Below, piece after piece: positions 57,536 to 64,000 of a stretch of 64,000 bases of DNA. The stretch is taken from assembly GCA_963767685.1 (NCBI GenBank), contig CAVYEZ010000004.1:1-64000 (forward strand). The letters run 5' to 3'. The notes under the pieces were generated by a model, which was given only the letters and a program-made list of their open reading frames with translations, searched no databases and was not told the origin of the DNA. This DNA comes from Trebonia sp963767685. Its GTDB lineage: Bacteria; Actinomycetota; Actinomycetes; Streptosporangiales; Streptosporangiaceae. The position numbers and the translations under genes are program-made. How positions within the stretch are numbered: the stretch's first letter is position 1; every line of letters begins with the position of its first letter.

Positions 57536-58372
57536 TTAGCGGTTGGCTAGGCGGGGGAGGAGGAGGGCGGCGCAGGTGATGGCCGCGACCGTGGCGCCCA
57601 CCAGGACGGCCACGTCAAGCCACAGCGTCGTCGCGGTGCCGATGAGGAGGCCGCGGAGGGCCTCGACCTCATAGGTCAGCGGGTTAATCTTGCAGATCAC
57701 CTGAAGCCAGCCGGGCATGATCTTCGCCGGGTACAGGGCGGAGGAGCTGAAGAACAACGGCATCGTGATCGCTTGCCCGATGCCCATGAGCCGGTCGCGC
57801 GCGACCACGACGCCGGCCAGCGACATCGACAGGCAGGAGAAGAAGGCCGAGCCGAGCGCCAGGATGACGAGGGCGGCGATTATCTTGAGCGGGTTGTCCG
57901 TGAAGGACACACCGAGCAGGGCGGCGATGACAACCACGACCACGCCCTGGATCAGCGACCGGACGCTGGAGGCGAAGGCCTTGCCGGTGATCAAGGCGGA
58001 GCGCGGGGTCGGGGTGACCATGAGCTTGGTCAGCACGCCCGCGTCGCGTTCCCAGATGATCTGGATGCCGTAGAAGATCGCGATGAACAGCGCCGACTGC
58101 GCCATGATCCCGGGTGCGAGGTAGGCGAGGTACGGGATCCCCGCGGGGGTGGGGATCGCGTGCACCCGGGTAAAGACCTCGCCGTAGATGAGCAACCACA
58201 GGGCAGGCTGGATCGCCCGGGTGTAAAGCTCGGTCCGGTCGTGCCTGATCTTCCGCATCTCCACCCAGCAGAGCGTGCCGATGCGGTTAATCAGGCGGCC
58301 CGACGCCGCGACGGGGCCGCGAGTGAGCTCAGCCAAGTCGGCGGGCGGTGCGCCGGGCGCGGCGTACGTCAC
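57536..58372 (-). CDS. ABC-2 type exporter permease
   Basis: Intact 278-residue permease of the DrrB/ABC-2 class. It starts MTYAAPGAPPADLAEL and carries six helices (ALWLLIYGEVFTRVHAI, ALFIAIFYGIQIIWERDAGV, SLIQGVVVVVIAALLGVSFT, IIAALVILALGSAFFSCLSM, LDVAVLVGATVAAITCAALL) with the family segment GIGQAITMPLFFSSSALYPA and QVICKINPLTYEVEALRGLL. It overlaps the ATPase gene by about 44 bases. Third gene of the MarR-ATPase-permease operon. Confidence 0.92.
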   Translation of the reverse strand: MTYAAPGAPPADLAELTRGPVAASGRLINRIGTLCWVEMRKIRHDRTELYTRAIQPALWLLIYGEVFTRVHAIPTPAGIPYLAYLAPGIMAQSALFIAIFYGIQIIWERDAGVLTKLMVTPTPRSALITGKAFASSVRSLIQGVVVVVIAALLGVSFTDNPLKIIAALVILALGSAFFSCLSMSLAGVVVARDRLMGIGQAITMPLFFSSSALYPAKIMPGWLQVICKINPLTYEVEALRGLLIGTATTLWLDVAVLVGATVAAITCAALLLPRLANR

Positions 58373-59172
58373 GGATGCCTCCTTCTTCCGTAGCCTTGTC
58401 CAGGGTGTCGCCGGTGTAGTGGCGGAAGACGTCGTCGAGCGTCGCGTCTTCCCCCAGCCCGGCCCGCAGCGAAGCCGGGGTGCCGGTGACGCGGATCTTG
58501 CCGCGGTGCATCAGCGAGATCCGGTCGCAGTAGGCGTCGGCCTCGTCCATGTAGTGGGTGGTCATCAGCACGGTCATCTGGTGCTCGGTGCGCACGCTTG
58601 GCGATGTACTCCCAGACGACGCCGCGGGCGATCGGGTCGAGGCCGACCGTCGGCTCGTCGAGTACCAGCAGTCGCGGAGCGCTGATGAGGGACTGGGCAA
58701 GCTCGAGGCGCCGGATCATGCCGCCCGAGTAGGTGCCGGCCAGCCGGCCAGCCGCCTCGGTCAGGCCCATGGCGTCAAGGGCCTCGGCCACCCGCTGCTT
58801 CCTTGAGCGGCGCGGCACGTCGAAGAGCCGGGCGAACAGCTCCACGTTCTCGACGCCGGTGAGGTTGGCGTCGGCGGACAGTGCCTGCGGCACGTAGCCG
58901 ATGACCCGCCGGACGAGCATCGGGCGCGCGGCCGCGTCGATGCCGAAGACGCGCACGCTGCCGGTCGCCGGCGTCAGCAGCGTGGTGATCATCCTGATCG
59001 TGGTGGTCTTGCCCGCGCCGTTCGGCCCGAGGAGGCCGTACATCTCGCCGGGCGCGATTGACAGGTTCACGTGGTCCACGGCCAGGTGCGTGGCGAACTG
59101 GTAGCTCAGGTCCACGCAGTCAACGGCCTGGGTCACCATCCGCGGTGCCACCGAGGCAGCGTCAACGGTCAA
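58329..59172 (-). CDS. ABC-2 exporter ATP-binding protein (one frameshift)
   Basis: The TTG at 59172 overlaps the MarR stop (TTGA) and follows gaggag; ATG at about 59139 (MVTQAVDCVDL) is an alternative. Walker A is LLGPNGAGKTTTIRMITT, the Q-loop region is GYVPQALSADANLTGVENVE, the signature is TYSGGMIRRLELAQSL and Walker B is LLVLDEPTVGLDPIA. A frame change near 58597 leads to MTVLMTTHYMDEADAYCDRI and ATLDDVFRHYTGDTLDK, stopping at 58329. About 280 residues. DrrA-like; exports a drug or lipid with the following permease. Confidence 0.9.
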
Positions 59173-59651
59173 AGCTCCTCCATCTGCTCGGCCAGCCGGG
59201 TCAGGGCGGGGATCGCGGCCACGAGGGCCTGCCGGTCGGCCGGGGTCAGCCGGTCGAGGGCCCGGCCGGCCAGGTCGGTGCGGATGTCCCGCCACTGCTC
59301 GATCCGGGCGGCGCCCGCCTCCGTGACGGTCAGCCGGACCGAGCGCCCGTCGCTCGCGCCGCGGCCCCGGTTGAGCAGCCCGTCCTCGGTCAGCTTGCTG
59401 ACCATGGTGCTGACGCTGTTCGGCGCGAGCCGCAGCTCCGCGGCGGCCTCGGCCACGCCGATGCCGGGCCGCCGGGCGGCGAGCCGCAGCAGCTCGGACC
59501 GGGCGGGCGGCAGCGGGTCGGCGACCGCCGCGGCCCGCACCGCGCGCCGGGCCACCCGGCGCACGGCCCCCATCGCGGCCAGCAGCTCGGCTGCCTCGGC
59601 CTTGGCCCGCTCGGCCGACGGCGCCGGCCGAGCCGTGTTTACATCGTTCAC
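59169..59651 (-). CDS. MarR-family transcriptional regulator
   Basis: Intact 160-residue winged-helix repressor. LRLAARRPGIGVAEAAAELR, LAPNSVSTMVSKLTEDGLLN and the wing RGRGASDGRSVRLTVTEAG are standard for MarR. It heads the ABC operon and its stop overlaps the ATPase start, so it most likely represses the exporter until a ligand is present. Confidence 0.92.
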   Translation of the reverse strand: MNDVNTARPAPSAERAKAEAAELLAAMGAVRRVARRAVRAAAVADPLPPARSELLRLAARRPGIGVAEAAAELRLAPNSVSTMVSKLTEDGLLNRGRGASDGRSVRLTVTEAGAARIEQWRDIRTDLAGRALDRLTPADRQALVAAIPALTRLAEQMEEL

Positions 59652-59934
59652 AGAGCTAACTATATGGCAGCCCGGCGGCGCGCGCCAAGAGGGCTGCGAG
59701 GGCTATCGGGAATGGCGGCCGCTGCGCCTTGGACCGCGTGTAACAGACGGACAGTTACCAGGTGTGCGCCGGAAATTTAGGGTAACGAAATCGAAAAATT
59801 ACATCGCCGCGAGACCGGAGGGGCACAGAGGCAGGAGTGAGTTCCTGTTATCCGCGACCCGTTCCTCCCCGCCTCGGCCCTGAGACCTGACGTGTCCCGC
59901 CACCGCCAGGACGGAATGTTCAAGGAGCGCACAC

Positions 59935-61546
59935 ATGGCGACGACGTCCTCCACCACGACGAGCAGCCGGTACATCCGCAGCCTGATCCCGGCGCGGATC
60001 GACCGATTGCCCTGGTCGAAGTTCCATACCCGGCTGGTGATGGCGCTCGGCGTCGCGTGGATCCTCGATGGCCTTGAGATCACCATCGCCGCTAACGTCG
60101 GGCCCGACCTGACGCTCAAGAACACGCTCAACATGTCCGCCGGCGCGGTCAGCGACATCGCCTGGTGGTACCTGATCGGCGAGGTCATCGGCGCGCTGTT
60201 CTTCGGGCAGCTGTCCGACAAGCTCGGCCGGAAGAACCTCTTCATGATCACGCTCGGCGTGTACCTGATCGGCAGCGGGCTCACCGCCGTGACGCCCGAG
60301 CGGCGGCCACTGGTTCATCTTCCTGTACGCCACCCGGATCATCGCGGGCATGGGCATCGGCGGCGAGTACGCCGCGATCAACTCCGCGATCGACGAGATG
60401 ATCCCGGCCAAGTACCGGGGCCGGATCGACCTCGCGGTCAACGGCACGTACTGGGCGGGCGCCATCCTCGGCACGATCGTCACGCTGTGGTGCTCAACCA
60501 CGTCACCGCCGTTCTGGGGCTGGCGGATCGCCTACATCGTCGGCCCGGTGCTCGCGCTCGTCATCATCTACGTGCGGCGTAACCTGCCCGAGTCGCCGCG
60601 CTGGCAGATCATGCACGGCAGGCAGGCAGCGGCCGAGGCCTCGATCAGGGAGATCGAGGACGACGTCGCCGCGACCAAGGGCGCGCTCCCGCCGGTCGAC
60701 GAGAGCAAGGAACTGGAGATCCGCCCCACCGATAAGATCGGCTACCTGGCACTGCTGCGGACGCTGTTCCGGCACGTACCCGGGCCGCTCCATCCTCGTC
60801 TCCGCGCTGATGATCACCCAGTCGTTCCTCTACAACGCCATCTTCTTCACCTACGGCCTGGTCCTTGAGTTCTTCTTCCACGTCAAGGCCACCGACACCG
60901 CCTACTACTTCTTCGCGTTCGCGGCGGGCAACCTGGCCGGCCCGCTGACCATCGGCCGGCTGTTCGACACGATCGGCCGCAAGAAGATGATCTCCGGCAC
61001 CTACATCACGGCCGGCGTACTGCTCGCGGTCACCGCCCTGTTCTTCAGGGCGGGTTACCTCAACGCGACCACGCAGACCCTCTGCTGGGCCGTCGTCTTC
61101 TTCTTCGCCTCGGCGGGCGCCAGCGCCGGCTACCTGACCGCGAGCGAGGTCTTCCCGCTCGAGGTCCGGGCGAAGTCCATCGCGGTGTTCTTCGCCATCG
61201 CCCAGTGCTTCGGCGCCTTCGGCTCCGCACTGGTACGGGCACCTCATCGGCAACGGAACCGACCGGAACAGCCTGTTCGTCGGCTACCTGGTCGGCGCGG
61301 TGGCGATGATCCTCGGCGGCATCGCCGCGATCTTCTTCGGCGTCAACGCCGAGGGCAAGTCCCTGGAGGACGTCGCCACGCCGCTGTCGGTCATCGGCAA
61401 GCCGCCGGAGGCCATCTTCCGGACCGGCGGCGACGAGCGTCGGCGTCGACCCGACTGGGCTCCCGGTCGGTGCCCGACCCGCGCCTGGCCGGGCACGATG
61501 ATCCCGCGAGGACGCGGCCGGAGACGACGGGATGCCGCTGGCCTAA
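59935..61546 (+). CDS. MFS transporter, sugar-porter-like (frameshifted)
   Basis: About 530 residues. MFS marks: WILDGLEITIAANVGPDL, GEVIGALFFGQLSDKLGRKN (loop 2-3 motif), then after a change near 60305 IIAGMGIGGEYAAINSAIDE (GIGxE motif) and PAKYRGRIDLAVNGTYWAGA. A long middle loop follows, then a change near 60785, GPLTIGRLFDTIGRKKMISG and LTASEVFPLEVRAKSIAVFF (PESxR-like motif). It ends, after further changes, DGMPLA at 61546. Twelve helices are expected. The substrate is unknown; relatives move sugars or organic acids. Confidence 0.85.
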
Positions 61547-61571
61547 CCGGCGAGGCACCAGGGACAGGCGC

Positions 61572-61614
61572 CGCCAGCACTGGCTGCAGGCTAGAACTTC
61601 AGCCAGTGCTGGCG
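61572..61614. terminator. Perfect 14-bp hairpin between convergent genes
   Basis: cgccagcactggct (61572-61585) and agccagtgctggcg (61601-61614) form a perfect stem with a 15-nt loop. The right arm is the last codons of the glutamine-synthetase-like gene (QHWLK) and the left arm lies after the MFS stop, so the hairpin ends both transcripts. Confidence 0.75.
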
Positions 61615-62905
61615 GCACTCGTACTCGGCGTCGTGCAGCGGAAGTGCTCCGCTTCCGAGCGCTTCACCGCCAGGTAGGCCGTCGAGCGCAGCGGCCCGAG
61701 CGCGGACATCAGGAAGGAGTCCGCCTCGAGCGCGTCGAGCGCGGCGCGCAGCGAAGACGGGAGCCTGACCACAGACAGCCGCTCCCGTTCGGCTGAGTCA
61801 AGGACGGCGGGGTCGACGAGCAGCGGCTCGCCCGGCGACAGCGACCGCCGGATACCGTCGAGGCCCGCGTAAATGAACGCGCCGAGCGCGAGGTACGGGT
61901 TCCCGGTGGAGTCGACCGGCTTCAGCTCGAGGTTCACCGAGCCGAGCGAGCCGATCGGCGAGCAGATCCGCAGCGCCGCCTCCCGGTTGTCCGGGCCGTA
62001 GCAGGCGAACGCGCCCGACCACATCTGCGGGGCGAGCCGCCGGTAGCTGTTGACGGTGCCGCAGGTCAGCGCGACCAGGCCGGGCAGGTGCGCGAGCACG
62101 CCCGCGAGGAAGTGGTAGCCGACGGCGGAGAGCCCGTACTGGCCGGCCGGGTCGGCGAACGCGTTGGCACCGTCCGCCCACAGCGACGCGTGCAGGTGGG
62201 CGCCGTTGCCCGCCTGCTCCGGCAGCGGCTTGGGCGCGAAGCTCGCCCACAGGCCGTGCCGGATGGCGACGGCCCGGACGGTCTCCCGCAGCAGGACGTG
62301 GTTGTCCGCGGCGCGGAGCGCCGACGCGTGCCTGATGGGTACCTCTTGCTGGCCGTGGCCAAGCTCGGGGTAATAGTGCTCGACCTCTAGACCTTGTTCG
62401 ATCAGCGCATCGACGAGGTCGATCGTATAGTCGTGCGCCAGGTGGAAACCGGTAGCAGAGTAACAGAGGCTTTCGTCAATGGGCGTGAATGATGCGCCTT
62501 CGTGACGTCCGAGGCTGAATTCCGGCTCAAACGACGCCTGGAGTTCATATCCCTCGCCGGCGAGTTCCGCGATCGCCTGCTTGAGGAAGGTGCGGGCGCA
62601 CCCGTCCCACGCGCTCCCGTCCGGGTTGACCTGGTCGGCCAGCATGGCGGCCGCGCGCGGCGCGTAGGGCAGCATGACGAATGTGTCGGGATATCCGGCT
62701 TAATGCGGACCTCTCCGACCGGGCCCATTCCCTCGACCGGGGCCAGCTCGTCCATCATCGACATCGCCATCATCGCCCGGGTGTGGCCGATGCCCGACTC
62801 GATGCGCTCGGCCAGCCTGGCCGTGGCCGCGGCCTTCCCGCGCACGACCCCGCCGTGGTCGACGTACAGGAACCGCGTCAGCGAGACGTTCGCCGCCATG
62901 GGCAC
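61591..62905 (-). CDS. Glutamine-synthetase-family enzyme (frameshifted)
   Basis: About 435 residues, shorter at the N-terminus than GlnA. It starts near GTG 62905 (MPMAANVSLTRFLYVDHGG) or at ATG 62968 after a frame change. RLAERIESGIGHTRAMMAMS, EGMGPVGEVRIKPD; change near 62690; QASFEPEFSLGR (Glu of the metal site), YPELGHGQQEVPI, NGAHLHASLWADG, STGNPYLALGAFIYAGLDG. A last change near 61640 gives the end DAEYECRQHWLKF at 61591. The pattern fits GlnA3/GlnA4-like gamma-glutamyl-amine or polyamine ligases rather than housekeeping GlnA. Convergent with the MFS gene. Confidence 0.85.
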
Positions 62906-62967
62906 GCCGCTGCGTTTCGCTCGCCGGGGAAGGCGCTTCTGTCATTGCGGAAAGGTATCGTCCTAAC

Positions 62968-63568
62968 ATGCCCCCGCGCTCCGCGCCCCGCGATCTGCGG
63001 GCGTCCGACAGCGACCGTGAGCGTGTCGTCGCCCTGCTGGGCGAGGCGCTCGCCGACGGTCGCCTTTCGCATGACGAGTATTCCGAACGGATGCCGCTGT
63101 GCTCTGGCCGCCCGCACCCTGGGCGACCTGGCCGGGCTGACCAGGGACCTGGCCGCGCCCGAGCACCAGCCGGTCCAACTGGACGGCGGGCAGCCGGTCG
63201 CGGCGCTGTTCACCGCGGCGGACCGGCGCGGCCGCTGGGTGGTGCCTGCCACCGTGACGTGCGTGGCCGCGTTCGGCGAGGTGGTCCTGGACTTCACCGA
63301 GGCGATCCTCCAGGAGCGGCACGTCGTGGTCACCGTCTACGCCCTGTTCGGGCGGGTGCGGCTGATCGTGCCGTCCGGCGTGGAGGTCGTCATGAGCGGT
63401 AACAACATCCTCGGCCGCCAGCGGGGCGGGACGGCCAGGCGCGTGCCCACGTCGTCCGAAGTCCCGGTGATCGAGGTCCGCGGCTACGTGGCCGCGAGCG
63501 AGGTCCTGGCGCGGACGCCGCCGCGCCCGCGCCGCTGGTTCTCCGGCTGGCGCAAGTCGATCTCCTAG
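62968..63568 (+). CDS. DUF1707 / LiaF-C-like membrane-stress protein (one frameshift)
   Basis: About 200 residues. The N-terminal DUF1707 reads DLRASDSDRERVVALLGEAL, ADGRLSHDEYSER, with LAARTLGDLAGLTRDL after an indel near 63098. The C-terminal half (VVPATVTCVAAFGEVVLDFT, VYALFGRVRLIVPSGVEVVM) is the beta-rich LiaF-type domain found behind DUF1707, with GGTARRVPTSSEVPVIEVRG. It is a common small actinobacterial protein thought to act at the membrane; no enzyme activity is known. Divergent from the glutamine-synthetase-like gene by 62 bases. Confidence 0.85.
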
Positions 63569-63607
63569 GGCTCGGGGTTCACCCCTCCCAGATGAAAAGG
63601 TGAAGTC

Positions 63608-64000
63608 ATGGACTTCCAGCATTCCAGTGAGATCTGGCGCGACTTCCCCGAGCTAGTCCCCGGTGTCGTGTTCGCCCAAGGGATCACGCCCGACGCCGCG
63701 GCGGGCGATCGCGTCGCCAAGTTCACTGCCATCGCGCGGCTCCCGGCTTGAGCGGGAACCGGAAAGTGAACTGCCGGAAATCCGCGCCTGGCGGCGTGCC
63801 TTCACCAGGATGGGGCTCAAGCCGACCCAGTACCGCTGCGCCTCAGAGGCGCTGCTGCGGCGCTTCAGGAAGGAAGGGACCCTTCCGCAGTTGCACCCGC
63901 TCGTCGACGTGTGCAACGCCGTTTCTCTTGCGTTCGCGATCCCGGTGGCCGTCTTTGACGTCGCCAAGATCTCCCACGGCCTGGAAGTAAGGTACGCCGC
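63608..64000 (+). CDS. B3/B4 (tRNA-binding) domain protein, cut by window end (frameshifted)
   Basis: Start ATG 63608 after a ggtgaag site. It reads MDFQHSSEIWRDFPELVPGV, then an indel near 63740, then ELPEIRAWRRAFTRMGLKPT, QYRCASEALLRRFRKEGTLP and LHPLVDVCNAVSLAFAIPVA. This is the B3/B4 domain that in phenylalanyl-tRNA synthetase beta chains edits mischarged tRNA; free-standing copies probably bind or edit tRNA. The C-terminal third lies beyond the window. Confidence 0.85.

Overview
The window comes from a high-GC Actinomycetota chromosome, probably a soil actinomycete. The support is the strong GC third-position bias, ThyX in place of ThyA, several receptor-type Ser/Thr kinases and FHA signalling, PadR/PucR/NarL-type regulators, secreted S1 and S53 proteases and actinobacterial lytic-transglycosylase-like exoproteins. 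No rRNA, tRNA, replication origin or CRISPR array was recognised. About half of the genes are interrupted by single-base frame changes that are cured by removing (usually) or adding (sometimes) one G or C. I therefore give composite gene spans and state where the frame changes. The pattern looks more like uncorrected long-read sequence than genome decay, but that cannot be settled from the sequence alone.

Layout. 1-5 kb: a broken secreted protein, a drug-type ABC-2 exporter with its divergent winged-helix regulator, and a secreted beta-helix protein. 5-15 kb: a NarL regulator coupled to an unusual double histidine kinase; a second (OmpR-type) two-component pair divergent from a lipoprotein / membrane-fusion protein / MacB-like ATPase / FtsX-like permease operon. 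15-21 kb: a tightly overlapping operon, Ser/Thr kinase A, an unknown protein, an FHA protein and Ser/Thr kinase B, in which both kinases carry related extracellular YxW domains. This is the best candidate for an undescribed system. 21-28 kb: SpoU methyltransferase, flavoprotein, an ANT-like nucleotidyltransferase beside a decayed serine recombinase, ACT protein, S1 protease, AlkZ-like protein.

28-38 kb: alpha/beta hydrolase, zinc-ribbon protein, class II aldolase, a type III restriction-modification system and an S53 protease. 38-43 kb: a dihydropteroate synthase that resembles the Sul (sulfonamide-insensitive) clade; two insertion-sequence remnants sharing terminal repeats that bracket a TetR/ferredoxin/metallo-beta-lactamase-fold group; ThyX; purine nucleoside phosphorylase. 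43-50 kb: two paralogous transglycosylase-like exoproteins on either side of a PadR-controlled FtsX-type ABC exporter, then two 5'-truncated divergent genes meeting at one junction. 50-64 kb: TetR/quinone oxidoreductase pair with a clear operator, a third Ser/Thr kinase, class I fumarase, Nudix protein, MarR-ABC exporter operon, MFS transporter, glutamine-synthetase-like enzyme, DUF1707 protein and a B3/B4-domain protein cut by the window end.

Regulators next to exporters recur (five times), and convergent gene pairs are usually separated by strong perfect hairpins.
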